A stretch of 64,000 nucleotides of DNA from Pseudomonas sp. SCB32 (GCF_009189165.1 NZ_CP045118.1:1-64000); one strand, 5' to 3'. Numbered from the stretch's first letter, positions 12,570 to 22,252 are shown. Made by a program: numbers and translations. Notes: generated from the sequence alone by a model not told the origin.

Positions 12570-13883
12570 ATGCTCGGCCTGCCGACCACTGCCACCGCGC
12601 CGTTCTGCCCATCGGAAGTCAAAGGCAGCATCCAGGTCGCAGCCGGCGCGCCGCTGTGGAAGCGCATCTTGCAGTTCGCCGGCCCCGGCCTGCTGGTCTC
12701 CATCGGCTACATGGACCCGGGCAACTGGGCAACCGCCATCGAAGCCGGCTCGGGCTTCGGTTACCAGCTGCTGTTCGTGGTGCTGCTCTCCAGCCTCGCC
12801 GGGATGGTCTTGCAGTGCCTGGCGATGCGCCTGGGGATAGTCACCGGCCAGGACCTCGCCCAGCTCTCACGCAGCCGCTACAGTCCGGGCACCGCGCGCC
12901 TGCAATGGGGACTGGCGGAGCTGTCGATCATTGCCACCGACCTGGCCGAAGTACTCGGCTGTGCCCTGGCCTTCCACCTGCTGCTGGGCGTCGACCTCAC
13001 CGCCGGCATCCTCCTCACCGCCTTCGACACGATCATCGTCCTCGGCCTCAAGGGCCAGCGCTTCCGCCATCTGGAGGCGATCATGCTCGGCCTGATCGTC
13101 ACCATCGGCGGCTGCTACCTGGTCGAGCTGCTGCTCATCAAACCCCATTGGCCCGATGTCGCCGCTGGCTTCCTGCCCAGCTGGGACGCGGTGACCGAGC
13201 GCGATCCGCTGTACCTGGCCATCGGCATCCTCGGTGCCACCGTGATGCCGCACAACCTCTACCTGCACTCCTCCATCGTGCAGACCCGCCAGGTCAGCGG
13301 CTCCAACGGCAAGGCCGCGGCGATCCGCCTGACACGCATCGACACCGTGGTCTCGCTGAGTCTCGCGCTGCTGGTCAACGCCGCGATCCTGATCCTTGCC
13401 GCTGCGGCCTTCCACGAGACCGGGCACACCGGCGTCACCGAAATCCAGGACGCCTACCGTCTGCTTGAACCCCTGGTGGGTACTGGTCTGGCCGCGATCC
13501 TGTTCGGCGTCGCCCTGCTCGCCTCCGGGCAGAGCTCCACCTTCACCGGCACCATCGCCGGCCAGGTGATCATGGATGGCTTCCTGCAGCTGAAGATTCC
13601 CTGCTGGCAACGTCGCCTGATTACCCGTGGGCTGGCTCTGATCCCGGCGCTGGTGGGCGTGCTGATGCTGGGCGACAAGGCCGTGGGCAAGCTGCTGGTG
13701 TTCAGCCAGGTGGTGCTGAGCCTGCAGCTGCCGTTCGCGCTCTGGCCGCTGATCCGATTCACCAGCGACCGTTCGCTGATGGGCGAGTTCGTCAACGGCC
13801 TTAGTACCTGCGTGCTGGCGTGGGCGCTGTTCGGCGTCATCAGCGCCGCCAATCTCTGGTTGCTGCTGCAACTGCTGGCTTGA
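12570..13883 (+). CDS. mntH: NRAMP-family divalent metal transporter (Mn2+/Fe2+ : H+ symporter)
   Basis: The product is a 437-residue inner-membrane protein with about 11 hydrophobic segments. It carries both metal-binding signatures of Nramp transporters: DPGNW in TM1 (near residue 50) and MPHN in TM6 (near residue 228). The presence of both supports transport of transition metals such as Mn2+ rather than the Nramp-related Mg or Al transporters. No clear Shine-Dalgarno precedes the ATG at 12570. I saw no obvious Mn riboswitch or Fur/MntR site in the 94 bp before it. Confidence 0.93.
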   Translation: MLGLPTTATAPFCPSEVKGSIQVAAGAPLWKRILQFAGPGLLVSIGYMDPGNWATAIEAGSGFGYQLLFVVLLSSLAGMVLQCLAMRLGIVTGQDLAQLSRSRYSPGTARLQWGLAELSIIATDLAEVLGCALAFHLLLGVDLTAGILLTAFDTIIVLGLKGQRFRHLEAIMLGLIVTIGGCYLVELLLIKPHWPDVAAGFLPSWDAVTERDPLYLAIGILGATVMPHNLYLHSSIVQTRQVSGSNGKAAAIRLTRIDTVVSLSLALLVNAAILILAAAAFHETGHTGVTEIQDAYRLLEPLVGTGLAAILFGVALLASGQSSTFTGTIAGQVIMDGFLQLKIPCWQRRLITRGLALIPALVGVLMLGDKAVGKLLVFSQVVLSLQLPFALWPLIRFTSDRSLMGEFVNGLSTCVLAWALFGVISAANLWLLLQLLA

Positions 13884-13940
13884 CCTGGGCACCCGCTTTC
13901 AGGCCCATTAGTGCGCTGACATTCTGGACGGATGCCACCC

Positions 13941-14207
13941 ATGGCCAACCAACGACAACACCCGCGTACCCCGATGAAGTGCCGGATAAAGATCAGTCAT
14001 CCCAGCTTCGGCGAGGTGTTCGGCCATACCCGCGACTTGTCCGACGGCGGCGTCTACGTGCGCCACGAGGCGCTGGCCGGATTGCCCGCCGGTACCCAGG
14101 TCTGCGGCCAGGTGCAGGACTTGCCGATGGAAGCGCCGGTCCTGTTGATGGAAGTGATGCGCACCGATGCCGAAGGTGCCGGCCTGCGTTTCGTCGACGA
14201 GGACTGA
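13941..14207 (+). CDS. PilZ domain protein (c-di-GMP binding)
   Basis: This 88-residue protein is essentially one PilZ domain. It has the c-di-GMP motifs RQHPR (R-X3-R, near residue 4-8) and DLSDGG (D-X-S-X2-G, near residue 33), so ligand binding is likely. An ATG nine bases upstream (13932) is in frame; I prefer 13941 because GGACGG is then 9 bp away. It matches the position and size of PA0012. The downstream target is unknown. Confidence 0.88.
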   Translation: MANQRQHPRTPMKCRIKISHPSFGEVFGHTRDLSDGGVYVRHEALAGLPAGTQVCGQVQDLPMEAPVLLMEVMRTDAEGAGLRFVDED

Positions 14208-14304
14208 CCCGGCTGGGATGGGAAGGCTTGTCTGCCGCGTATCTGTTCTATAGCCATCGGCAGAACGCGACTGCCCCGAGCTGAACAAAAAACGCACAAA
14301 AAAC

Positions 14305-14333
14305 CTGACTTCCAGGTCCGGATCGGATAGAAT
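14305..14333 (+). promoter_or_regulatory. Sigma70 promoter for yhhQ
   Basis: CTGACT (14305-14310) and TAGAAT (14328-14333) are separated by 17 bp. Transcription would start near 14340, about 20 nt before the putative riboswitch. Confidence 0.6.
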
Positions 14334-14359
14334 GCGCGCCGCTCGGCATAGTGCCGGGC

Positions 14360-14390
14360 ATGGGTTCCCTCACCCCATCGACGAAAAAGG
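14360..14390 (+). ncRNA. Putative preQ1-I riboswitch in the yhhQ leader
   Basis: The leader can fold as a preQ1 class I H-type pseudoknot. P1 pairs ATGGG (14360-14364) with CCCAT (14374-14378). The loop begins TTC then CCT (14368-14370), with a C (14373) directly before the 3' P1 strand, where the ligand-recognising cytosine sits. An A-rich tail (ACGAAAAAGG, 14381-14390) follows, whose AGG can pair with CCT. That AGG is also the Shine-Dalgarno of yhhQ, 7 bp before its ATG, so ligand binding would block translation. The architecture resembles the short translational Thermoanaerobacter tengcongensis type. The fold is seen by eye only; the loop before the key C is one or two bases short of the consensus. 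Confidence 0.62.
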
Positions 14391-14397
14391 TTCAAGC

Positions 14398-15051
14398 ATG
14401 TCGGCGTTCTTTCCGGCGGCACGGCGCGGCGCTCTGGCCGGCCTGGTCGCGTTCCATATCCTGATCATCATCGCCAGCAACTACCTGGTGCAGCTGCCCA
14501 TGACCCTGTTCGGCTGGCACACCACCTGGGGCGCGTTCAGTTTCCCGTTCATCTTCCTGGCCACCGACCTCACCGTCCGCCTGCTCGGCAAGAGCCCGGC
14601 ACGACGGGTCATCGCGCGGGTGATGATCCCGGCACTGCTGGCCTCCTACGTCATTTCGGTGATCTTCCAGGAAGGCGCCTTCCGCGGCGTAGCCGCCCTG
14701 GGAGAATTCAACACCTTCGTTGCGCGGATCTCGCTGGCCAGCTTCCTTGCCTACGTGTTCGGGCAGATCCTCGACATCCAGGTCTTCGACCGCCTGCGCC
14801 GCCTGCGGCAATGGTGGATTGCGCCGGTGGTCTCGACCCTGTTCGGCAACCTGCTGGACACCTTCACCTTCTTCACCATCGCCTTCTGGCACAGTGATAA
14901 CGCCTTCATGGCCGAGCACTGGGTGGAAATCGCCTGGGTCGACTATGGCGTCAAGCTGGCGGTCATGCTGATGCTCTTCGTGCCGCTCTACGGAGTCCTG
15001 CTCAAGGCCATCCTTCGCCGCCTGCGCATCGAGTCGCTGGCGGCGGTCTGA
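14398..15051 (+). CDS. yhhQ: Queuosine precursor (preQ0/preQ1) transporter, VUT family
   Basis: YhhQ is an inner-membrane transporter that imports 7-cyano-7-deazaguanine or related queuosine precursors. The 217-residue product has about six hydrophobic helices and the family features near SFPFIFLATDLTVRLLGK (about 42-58) and GNLLDTFTFF (about 150). I chose ATG at 14398, which has AAAAAGG 7 bp upstream; an open frame extending to 14332 would overlap the riboswitch and lacks family residues. The leader riboswitch candidate fits this substrate exactly. Confidence 0.93.
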   Translation: MSAFFPAARRGALAGLVAFHILIIIASNYLVQLPMTLFGWHTTWGAFSFPFIFLATDLTVRLLGKSPARRVIARVMIPALLASYVISVIFQEGAFRGVAALGEFNTFVARISLASFLAYVFGQILDIQVFDRLRRLRQWWIAPVVSTLFGNLLDTFTFFTIAFWHSDNAFMAEHWVEIAWVDYGVKLAVMLMLFVPLYGVLLKAILRRLRIESLAAV

Positions 15052-15054
15052 GCT

Positions 15055-15936
15055 TCAGACCAGCGACCGGCCCGTCAGGCGCTCCAGTACCCGCAACGGA
15101 GAGCGCTCCGGGTATTCCATGGCCTCGATCGGTAGCAACACGGTCTGCTCCAGCATGAACTGCCCTTCGCTCACGGCATGGGCGACCTGATCGCTGAAGC
15201 AGATCCAGGTGCTGCCGGCGGGAAAGGCCATGGGGCGGGCGCTATCGCCGTTCTGCAGCTCGCCGTCGGCCTTCATGCAGTCGTGCAACTGCAGCATCAG
15301 GTGGTCATAGGCGCTGCGACGGCGCTTGGTGATCTTCAACTGCGCCAGTAACCAGGTGTGCAGCGGATTGGGTTGGCGCAGGCGCTGCAGGTAACGGCGC
15401 GCGAGCGTCTCGAAATCCTCGCCGACCTGCCAGCAACGCGGCTGTCCCTTGGGGTTGATGTTGCTGAACACGCGCAGGATGCGGTCGCCGTGGAGTGGCC
15501 GCGAAGGGAAGGCGTCGACGTGCAGGCGGCGATCGTCCTTGCGCCAGGAGCTGTTCTGCGCCCAGTCGGCGATGGCGTGCACGCGCAGGCTGGTGGTCGG
15601 CTGTCGCAGCTGCCCGCGATAGGCGGGAATCAGCTCCTCCACCAGCTGCCGGCTGAAGTGGTAGTAACGCTCCAGCAACTGCTGGGTCAGCGCCTGCTGG
15701 TCGGGGTCGACGACGCCGCTGAGGCGCTCCCGTTGTACGTCGAAGCTGATGTTCTTGCGCTTGCGTTCGACCAGGTCGGGGTTCAGCAGCGCCTGTTCGG
15801 CGGGCGTAAGGTCGAAGCTCAGCTGTGGAAAGAAGAGTATCTCGCCCTGCTCCAGCCGGCTTGCCGGGGAGGCGGTGTTATCCGTGGCTTCGGGGAGCGG
15901 GGGCGATGACTCGGGTGCGGCGGCAGGGACGCTCAT
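15055..15936 (-). CDS. kdoO: Kdo hydroxylase (KdoO-type Fe(II)/2-oxoglutarate dioxygenase)
   Basis: This family hydroxylates the inner Kdo sugar of lipid A-core to Ko, strengthening the outer membrane. The 293-residue product matches the Kdo-hydroxylase family, with the iron-binding HVDAFPSRP segment near residue 138 and a likely distal His in the HAVSEGQFMLEQT segment near 255. The first 40 residues are Pro/Ala-rich and low complexity. The ATG has GGAG upstream. It is the last gene of the leftward series trkH-TPR-kdoO. The family assignment is good; activity is inferred. Confidence 0.85.
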   Translation of the reverse strand: MSVPAAAPESSPPLPEATDNTASPASRLEQGEILFFPQLSFDLTPAEQALLNPDLVERKRKNISFDVQRERLSGVVDPDQQALTQQLLERYYHFSRQLVEELIPAYRGQLRQPTTSLRVHAIADWAQNSSWRKDDRRLHVDAFPSRPLHGDRILRVFSNINPKGQPRCWQVGEDFETLARRYLQRLRQPNPLHTWLLAQLKITKRRRSAYDHLMLQLHDCMKADGELQNGDSARPMAFPAGSTWICFSDQVAHAVSEGQFMLEQTVLLPIEAMEYPERSPLRVLERLTGRSLV

Positions 15937-16032
15937 GGACTCTCCAGCAGGCTATTGCCGTTGAGGAGTCATATTAGACATCTCCGGAAATAATTTCGTG
16001 CTTCACCACCGGAATTGACGCCTGGCGCCGGT

Positions 16033-16344
16033 TTAGTGCGCCTTGTCCAGCTTTCGCAGGAACACCGTCATTTCCTTCTCCGCCTGCTTGTCGCCGTGTG
16101 CCAGGGCGGCGGCGAGACCGTCGGTCCAGGCCGCGCGGGCACCGTCGAGGTCACCCGCGGCCTGCAGGGCCTTGCCCAGCAGCTTCCAGGCGGCCGAGTA
16201 CTTCGGGTCCTGCTCCACGCAGCGGCGCAGGTGCTCGGCGGCTTTCGCGGCATCGCCGGCGTCCAGATAGCCCTTGCCCAGGCCGAAGCGCAGCAGCGGG
16301 TTGTCCACGCCCTTGGCGAGCATTTTTTCCAGCGATTCGATCAT
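16033..16344 (-). CDS. Small TPR-repeat protein
   Basis: The 103-residue product consists of roughly two to three tetratricopeptide repeats (for example NPLLRFGLGKGYLDAGDAAKAAEH and YSAAWKLLGKALQAAGDLDGA), without signal peptide. Such proteins mediate protein contacts; the partner is unknown. GGAGG is 5 bp before the ATG. It lies 34 bp after trkH and upstream of kdoO, corresponding to PA0015 next to trkA in P. aeruginosa. Confidence 0.85.
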   Translation of the reverse strand: MIESLEKMLAKGVDNPLLRFGLGKGYLDAGDAAKAAEHLRRCVEQDPKYSAAWKLLGKALQAAGDLDGARAAWTDGLAAALAHGDKQAEKEMTVFLRKLDKAH

Positions 16345-16378
16345 GGCGGCCTCCGGTTACGTCGTCCGCCATTGTGCC

Positions 16379-17830
16379 TCAACTGCGCCAGAACGCGGGG
16401 GTCAGCAGGATCAGCAGGGAAAACACTTCCAGTCGCCCCAGCACCATCGCCAGGCTCAGCACCAGCTTGGCGCTCGCCGGCAGACTGCCATAGTGCACGG
16501 ACGCCTCGCCCAGCGCCGGGCCGAGGTTGTTCAGGCACGACGCCAGGGTCGAGAAGGCCGTGAGTTGGTCCACGCCCAGCGCCAGCAGCACCAGCATCAG
16601 GCTGACGAAGGTCACCAGGTAGATCGAGAAGAACGCCCACACCGATTCCACCACGCGGTCCGGCACCGTGCGCCGGCCCAGCTTGACCAGGAATACTCCG
16701 TTGGGATGCAACAGGCGGAGGAACTCGCGCATGCCCTGGCGGTACACCAGCAGCACGCGCATTACCTTCATGCCGCCGCCCGTGGAGCCCGCGCAGGCGC
16801 CGATGAAGGTGCTGTAGAGCAGCAGGTAGGGCAGGAAGGTCGGCCAGCTGCTGAAGTCAGCCAGGCCGAAGCCGGTGGTGGTCGCCACCGAGATGACCAT
16901 GAATGCGGCATAGCGGATCGATTGCACGGGCGAGTCGTAATGCTGATGCAGCATCAGTGTCGTCGTGGTGATCAGGAACAGCGCCAGAAGGATGCCCAGG
17001 TAGGCGCGGCATTCCGGGTCCTTCAGGTAGTGGCCCAGCTTGCGTTGCCGCCAGGCAATGAAATGCAGGCTGAAATTGATCCCCGAAACCACCAGGAAGA
17101 ACATGCAGATAAGCTCGATCAGCGGGCTGTCGAAGTAACCGATGCTGGCATCGTGGGTGGAGAAGCCACCGATGGCGATGGTCGAGAAGCTGTGCCCGAT
17201 GGCGTCGAACAGGCTCATCCCCGCTGCCCAGTAGGCCAGCGCGCAGGCCAGGGTCAGGCCGCAGTAGAGGAACCAGAGGGTCTTGGCGGTATCGGCGATG
17301 CGCGGCGAGAGCTTGTGCTCCTTCAGCGGGCCGGGCATTTCCGCGCGGTACAGCTGCATGCCGCCAATGCCGAGCATCGGCATCACCGCCACCGCCAGCA
17401 CCACGATGCCCATGCCGCCCAGCCACTGCAGCTGCTGACGGTAGTAGAGGATGGCGTGGGGCAGCGCATCCAGACCGGTCAGGACGGTGGCGCCGGTGGT
17501 GCTCAATCCGGAAAAGGCTTCGAAGAAGGCGTCGGCCACGCCCATGTGCGGGGCGTCGGACAGTGCGAAGGGCAAGGCGCCGAAAGAGCCCAGGACGATC
17601 CAGAACAGCGCCGTGACCAGGTAGCCGTCACGGATGCGCAGTTCCTGGCGTTGGTCGCTGAAGGGCGACCAGAGGGTGAAGCCGGTCAGCAGGGTGACGA
17701 TGAACGACAGGGCGAAGGGCCGCCAGGTGTTCTCGCCGTAGTACAGGTCGATGAGCAACGGGGGCAGGTGCGTGGTGCTGAACAGCATCAGCAGCACGCC
17801 GAGAATGCGGGCAATGGAGGCGTAGCGCAT
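16379..17830 (-). CDS. trkH: Trk potassium uptake channel subunit TrkH
   Basis: TrkH is the membrane channel of the Trk K+ uptake system, gated by TrkA. The 483-residue product equals the E. coli length. It contains the four pore-loop repeats with selectivity-filter glycines, for example GLSTTGATVLTGLD, TTTGFG and AGSTGGGMKV. I chose ATG at 17830 because it starts just before the first transmembrane helix; the open frame continues upstream without family residues. It lies 127 bp after trkA, giving a linked trkA-trkH pair. Confidence 0.96.
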   Translation of the reverse strand: MRYASIARILGVLLMLFSTTHLPPLLIDLYYGENTWRPFALSFIVTLLTGFTLWSPFSDQRQELRIRDGYLVTALFWIVLGSFGALPFALSDAPHMGVADAFFEAFSGLSTTGATVLTGLDALPHAILYYRQQLQWLGGMGIVVLAVAVMPMLGIGGMQLYRAEMPGPLKEHKLSPRIADTAKTLWFLYCGLTLACALAYWAAGMSLFDAIGHSFSTIAIGGFSTHDASIGYFDSPLIELICMFFLVVSGINFSLHFIAWRQRKLGHYLKDPECRAYLGILLALFLITTTTLMLHQHYDSPVQSIRYAAFMVISVATTTGFGLADFSSWPTFLPYLLLYSTFIGACAGSTGGGMKVMRVLLVYRQGMREFLRLLHPNGVFLVKLGRRTVPDRVVESVWAFFSIYLVTFVSLMLVLLALGVDQLTAFSTLASCLNNLGPALGEASVHYGSLPASAKLVLSLAMVLGRLEVFSLLILLTPAFWRS

Positions 17831-17957
17831 GGCCGTGCACCGGCAGGCAGGAACAGGCCGTGCAGGGTGGCAGGGGCAGTGCGTCAGGGCTGTAGGATGC
17901 GTCCGAAAAACGCCGGGAAAATCCTGCGGCCAGTGCCTGGGCACTGGCCGCGGATAC

Positions 17958-19331
17958 TCAGAAGAAGGTCAGTCCCGCCTGGAACAGCCGCTCCACATCG
18001 CGGATGCGCTTCTTGTCCACTACGAAGAGGATCACGTGGTCGCCGGACTCGATCACCGTCTCGCCGTGGGCGATCAGTACGTCTTCATTGCGGATCACCG
18101 CGCCGATGGTAGTGCCCGGCGGCAGGTGCACGTCATGGATCTTGCGGCCGATCACCTTGCTCGACTTGGCGTCGCCGTGGGCGACCACCTCGATGGCTTC
18201 GGCGGCGCCCCGGCGCAGCGAATGCACGCTTTCGATGTCACCGCGGCGCACGTGGGTCAGCAGGGTGCCGATGGTGGCCAGCTGCGGGCTGATGGCGATG
18301 TCGATGTCGCCGCTCTGCACCAGGTCCACGTAGGCGGGGTTGTTGATCAGGGTCATCACCTTGCGCGCGCCGAGTCGCTTGGCCAGCAGCGAAGACATGA
18401 TGTTCGCCTCGTCGTCGTTGGTCAGGGCGAGGAACAGGTCGGTGTCGCCGATGTTTTCTTCCATCAGCAGGTCGCGGTCGGAGGCGCTGCCCTGGAGCAC
18501 GATGGTGCTGTCCAGGTGGTCGGAGAGGTGCCGGCAGCGGGCCGGGTTCATCTCGATGATCTTCACCTGGTAGCGACTCTCGATGGCCTCGGCCAGGCGT
18601 TCGCCGATATTGCCGCCGCCGGCGATGATGATCCGCTTGTAGCTGTCCTCCAGCCGGCGCATTTCGCCCATCACCGCGCGGATGTGAGCCTTGGCGGCAA
18701 TGAAGAACACTTCGTCGTCAGCTTCGATGACGGTGTCGCCCTGGGGGATGATCGGCCGGTTGCGCCGGTAGATCGCCGCCACGCGGGTATCGGCGTTGGG
18801 CATGTGCTCGCGCAGCTGACGCAGCTCCTGGCCCACCAGCGGGCCGCCGTAGTAGGCGCGGATGCCCACCAGCTGCGCCTTGCCCTCGGCGAAGTCGATC
18901 ACCTGCAGCGCGCCGGGGTATTCCACCAGGCGCTTGATGTAGTTGGTCACCACCTGTTCCGGGCTGATCAGCACATCGACCGGAATCGCTTCGTTGTCGA
19001 ACAGGCCGGCGCGGGTCAGGTAGGCCGCCTCGCGCACCCGAGCGATTCGGGTCGGGGTGTTGAACAGGGTGTAGGCGACCTGGCAAGCCACCATGTTCAC
19101 CTCGTCGCTGTTGGTCACCGCCACCAGCATGTCGGCGTCATCGGCGCCGGCCTGGCGCAGCACCGTGGGAAACGAGGCTTTGCCGTGGACGGTGCGGATG
19201 TCCAGGCGGTCGTTGAGGTCGCGCAGGCGTTCGCCGTCGGTATCGACGACGGTGATGTCGTTGGCTTCGCTGGCGAGGTGCTCGGCCAGAGTGCCGCCGA
19301 CCTGGCCGGCACCGAGGATGATGATCTTCAT
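17958..19331 (-). CDS. trkA: Trk system potassium uptake regulatory protein TrkA
   Basis: TrkA is the cytosolic NAD(H)-binding ring that gates TrkH. The 457-residue product has two RCK modules, each with a Rossmann glycine motif: [14 protein letters not shown] at residues 7-20 and [14 protein letters not shown] near residue 239. Each is followed by a TrkA-C domain. It lies 45 bp after rsmB, as in P. aeruginosa PA0016-PA0017. Confidence 0.98.
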   Translation of the reverse strand: MKIIILGAGQVGGTLAEHLASEANDITVVDTDGERLRDLNDRLDIRTVHGKASFPTVLRQAGADDADMLVAVTNSDEVNMVACQVAYTLFNTPTRIARVREAAYLTRAGLFDNEAIPVDVLISPEQVVTNYIKRLVEYPGALQVIDFAEGKAQLVGIRAYYGGPLVGQELRQLREHMPNADTRVAAIYRRNRPIIPQGDTVIEADDEVFFIAAKAHIRAVMGEMRRLEDSYKRIIIAGGGNIGERLAEAIESRYQVKIIEMNPARCRHLSDHLDSTIVLQGSASDRDLLMEENIGDTDLFLALTNDDEANIMSSLLAKRLGARKVMTLINNPAYVDLVQSGDIDIAISPQLATIGTLLTHVRRGDIESVHSLRRGAAEAIEVVAHGDAKSSKVIGRKIHDVHLPPGTTIGAVIRNEDVLIAHGETVIESGDHVILFVVDKKRIRDVERLFQAGLTFF

Positions 19332-19376
19332 GGAGCGGCGTGCTTTCCGTTTCGATCCGTTGGGAGTCGGCGCCTG

Positions 19377-20687
19377 TTACTTGGCCGAAATCTTGATGAG
19401 CTTGGCATAGTAGAAGCCGTCATGCCCGCCCTGCTGCGGCAGCAGCTGGCGCCCGTGGGGCTGCTTGATGCCCCAGGGGCCGGGCAGGTCCAGCTCGCGA
19501 GCGCCGGGGGTGCGACCGAGGAACGCAGCGATCTGCTCGCTGTTTTCCTGCGGCATCACCGAGCAGGTCGCGTAGACCAGCACACCGCCCACTTCGAGGG
19601 TCGCCCACAGCGCGTCGAGCAGTTCGCCCTGCAGCTGCGCGAGCGCTTCGATATCGTCGGCGGTGCGGGTCAGCTTGATGTCAGGATGGCGGCGGATAAC
19701 GCCGGTGGCCGAGCACGGCGCGTCCAGCAGGATGCGCTGGAACGCCTTGCCGTCCCACCATTTGGCGGTGTCACGGGCGTCGGCGGCGAACAGCTCGGCG
19801 TCCAGTTGCAGGCGCGCGAGGTTTTCGCGCACGCGCACCAGGCGGCTCTCTTCCAGGTCCACGGCGACCACGCGGGCCAGCGCGGGCTCGGCTTCCATCA
19901 GGTGGCAGGTCTTGCCGCCGGGAGCGCAGCAGGCATCCAGCACACGCTGGTTGGGCGCCAGCTCCAGCAGGTCGGCGGCCAGTTGCGCGGCCTCGTCCTG
20001 CACGCTGACGCGGCCTTCGGCGAAGCCCGGCAGTTCACGAACATCGCACGGCTGTACGAGGTTGATGCCGTCGCGGCTGAATTCGCAGGCGATGGCTTCG
20101 AAGCCGACGCGGTTCAGCTCTTCCAGGTAGACATCGCGGGTGCCGTGGCGACGGTTCACCCGCAGGGTCATAGGCGGATGCGCGTTGTTGGCGGCGCAGA
20201 TGGCTTCGAACTGCTCCGGCCAGGATTTCTTCAGCGCTTTCTGCAGCCAGCGAGGGTGCGCCAGGCGCGCGGCCGGGTCCTTGTCGACCTCGGCCAGCAG
20301 AGTCTCGCTCTCGCGCTGGGCGCGGCGCAGCACGGCATTGAGCAGGCCCTTGGCCCAGGGCTTCTTCAGCTTGTCCGCGCAGCCGACGGTTTCGCCGATG
20401 GCCGCGTGCGGAGGGATTCGGGTGTAGAGCAACTGGTACAGGCCGACCAGCAGCAAGGCTTCTACATCGCGGTCGCCGGCCTTGAACGGCTTCTGCAGCA
20501 GGCGCGCGGCGAGGGTGGACAGACGCGGCTGCCAGCGGGCGCTACCGAAGGCCAGTTCCTGCACCAGGCCACGGTCGCGCGGCTCGACGCTCTCCAGCTG
20601 GGTCGGCAGCGAGCTGCCCAGCGATGCGCGGCCGGCAAGCACGGCGGCCAGTGCGCGGGCGGCCGCCAGGCGGGGATTGGTACTCAT
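19377..20687 (-). CDS. rsmB: 16S rRNA m5C967 methyltransferase
   Basis: RsmB (Sun/Fmu) methylates C967 of 16S rRNA using S-adenosylmethionine. The 436-residue product has an N-terminal NusB-like RNA-binding domain (about 1-145) and a C-terminal Rossmann methyltransferase with the SAM motif [11 protein letters not shown] near residue 255 and both conserved cysteines, in DAPCSATG and in [11 protein letters not shown]. Its start overlaps the fmt stop by 4 bp. Confidence 0.97.
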   Translation of the reverse strand: MSTNPRLAAARALAAVLAGRASLGSSLPTQLESVEPRDRGLVQELAFGSARWQPRLSTLAARLLQKPFKAGDRDVEALLLVGLYQLLYTRIPPHAAIGETVGCADKLKKPWAKGLLNAVLRRAQRESETLLAEVDKDPAARLAHPRWLQKALKKSWPEQFEAICAANNAHPPMTLRVNRRHGTRDVYLEELNRVGFEAIACEFSRDGINLVQPCDVRELPGFAEGRVSVQDEAAQLAADLLELAPNQRVLDACCAPGGKTCHLMEAEPALARVVAVDLEESRLVRVRENLARLQLDAELFAADARDTAKWWDGKAFQRILLDAPCSATGVIRRHPDIKLTRTADDIEALAQLQGELLDALWATLEVGGVLVYATCSVMPQENSEQIAAFLGRTPGARELDLPGPWGIKQPHGRQLLPQQGGHDGFYYAKLIKISAK

Positions 20688-21643
20688 GCGCCCTGCCCTT
20701 CCTGCCCCAGCGTCTGGCCAGCGGCGAATTGCTCGCGGCGGCTGTTGAACAGATCGGCAAAGGCCAGCGGCTTGCCGCCGGGCAGTTGCAGGCGGGTCAG
20801 CAGCAGCGCGCCTGCACCGCAGGCCACCAGCAGGCCATCACGGCTGGCGTCGAGGATCCTGCCCGGCTCGCCCTTGCCCTGTGCCGGCTTGGCGCCGAGC
20901 ACCTTCAGCGCGGCATCGCCGAGGGTGGTATGGCATACCGGCCAGGGCGTGAAGGCGCGAATGCGGCGCTCCAGCTCATCGGCGGGAAGCGACCAGTCGA
21001 TGCGCGCCTCTTCCTTGTTCAGCTTGTGCGCATAGGTGGCCAGGGCGTCGTCCTGCACCTCGCCCTTGAGCGTACCGGCGGCAAGACCGGCGATGGCCTC
21101 GACCACGGCTTTCGGGCCCAGCTCGGCCAGGCGGTCGTGCAGGCTGCCGCCGGTGTCGTCGGCGGAAATCGGGGTGCTGACCTTGAGCAGCATCGGCCCG
21201 GTGTCCAGGCCCGCTTCCATCTGCATCACGGTCACGCCGCTCTCGGCGTCGCCCGCCTCCACCGCGCGCTGGATCGGCGCGGCGCCGCGCCAGCGCGGCA
21301 GCAAGGAGGCATGGCTGTTGATGCAGCCCAGGCGCGGGATATCCAGCACCACCTGCGGCAGGATCAGCCCGTAGGCCACCACCACCATGAGGTCCGGCTT
21401 GAGCGCGGCCAGCTCGGCCTGGGCAGCCGGGTCGCGCAGGGTCGGCGGCTGCAGCACTGGCAGGCCGTTCTCCACGGCGAGCTGCTTGACCGGGCTGGGC
21501 ATCAGCTTCTGCCCGCGGCCCGCCGGGCGGTCCGGCTGGGTGTAGACGGCCACCAGTTCGTGGGGGCCGTCCAGCAGGGCCTTGAGGTGCTCGGCGGCGA
21601 ATTCCGGGGTGCCGGCGAAGACGATGCGCAGTGCTTGGCTCAT
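20684..21643 (-). CDS. fmt: Methionyl-tRNA formyltransferase
   Basis: Fmt formylates initiator Met-tRNA with 10-formyl-THF. The 319-residue product has the formyltransferase signature with [17 protein letters not shown] near residue 107 and [15 protein letters not shown] near 134, then the C-terminal tRNA-binding domain. I chose ATG at 21643 ([15 protein letters not shown]). It lies downstream of def with a terminator hairpin between them, and overlaps rsmB by 4 bp. Confidence 0.98.
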   Translation of the reverse strand: MSQALRIVFAGTPEFAAEHLKALLDGPHELVAVYTQPDRPAGRGQKLMPSPVKQLAVENGLPVLQPPTLRDPAAQAELAALKPDLMVVVAYGLILPQVVLDIPRLGCINSHASLLPRWRGAAPIQRAVEAGDAESGVTVMQMEAGLDTGPMLLKVSTPISADDTGGSLHDRLAELGPKAVVEAIAGLAAGTLKGEVQDDALATYAHKLNKEEARIDWSLPADELERRIRAFTPWPVCHTTLGDAALKVLGAKPAQGKGEPGRILDASRDGLLVACGAGALLLTRLQLPGGKPLAFADLFNSRREQFAAGQTLGQEGQGA

Positions 21644-21650
21644 ATCGGGC

Positions 21651-21688
21651 TCACAAAAAAGAAAGGCTTGCCGGGGCAAGCCTTTGGG
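21651..21688 (-). terminator. Terminator or attenuator between def and fmt
   Basis: On the minus strand AAAGGCTTGCC-CC-GGCAAGCCTTT is an 11-bp perfect stem followed by CTTTTTT, a textbook intrinsic terminator. It sits between def and fmt, which are usually co-transcribed, so it may limit read-through into fmt-rsmB. Confidence 0.85.
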
Positions 21689-21695
21689 GGATGGG

Positions 21696-22202
21696 TCACG
21701 CCTGTTGCCGGTGCTGCTTTTCCAGCTTCTTGCGGATGCGATCACGCTTGAGGTTGGACAGGTAATCGACGAACAGCTTGCCGTTGAGGTGATCGCACTC
21801 ATGCTGGATGCACACGGCGAGCAGGTCTTCGGCGATTTCCTCGAAGGGTTTGCCGTCACGATCCAGCGCCTTGATGCGAACGCGCAGGGGACGGTCTACA
21901 TTTTCGTAGAAGCCGGGCACCGAGAGGCAGCCTTCCTGGTACGGGCCTTTCTCTTCGGTCAGCTCTTCCAGCTCGGGATTGATGAACACGCGCGGCTCGG
22001 ACTTGTCCTCGGAGAGGTCCATCACGATGATCTGCTTGTGCACGTTCACCTGCGTGGCAGCCAGGCCGATGCCGGGGGCCTCGTACATGGTCTCGAACAT
22101 GTCGTCGACCAGCTGGCGAACGCTGTCATCGACTTCGGTGACCGGCTTGGCGATCGTGCGCAGGCGCGGATCGGGGAATTCGAGAATGTTCAGAATGGCC
22201 AT
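21696..22202 (-). CDS. def: Peptide deformylase
   Basis: Def removes the N-formyl group from nascent proteins. The 168-residue product has all three motifs of type I deformylases: GIGLAATQV (near residue 45), EGCLSVPG (near 90, with the metal-binding Cys) and [13 protein letters not shown] (near 133, HExxH). It starts [15 protein letters not shown]. It is divergent from the LysM gene across a 138-bp promoter region. Confidence 0.98.
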   Translation of the reverse strand: MAILNILEFPDPRLRTIAKPVTEVDDSVRQLVDDMFETMYEAPGIGLAATQVNVHKQIIVMDLSEDKSEPRVFINPELEELTEEKGPYQEGCLSVPGFYENVDRPLRVRIKALDRDGKPFEEIAEDLLAVCIQHECDHLNGKLFVDYLSNLKRDRIRKKLEKQHRQQA

Positions 22203-22219
22203 ATACGTTTGTGATGCAC

Positions 22220-22252
22220 TTGTGGAATAAAGTCAAAATCGACTGCTAATAT
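22220..22252 (+). promoter_or_regulatory. Possible promoter of the LysM-protein gene
   Basis: An extended -10 element (TGCTAATAT, 22244-22252) stands in the def/LysM divergent region. The upstream TTGTGG (22220-22225) is too far away for a standard -35, so recognition would depend on the extended -10. Confidence 0.35.

Noticed and set aside
14332..14397. Longer start for yhhQ at 14332
   Set aside because: It would translate through the riboswitch candidate, and the shorter start has a ribosome-binding site and fits the family length.
17829..21035. 1068-codon open frame antisense to trkA, rsmB and fmt
   Set aside because: It spans three well-supported genes on the other strand and has no recognisable domains.
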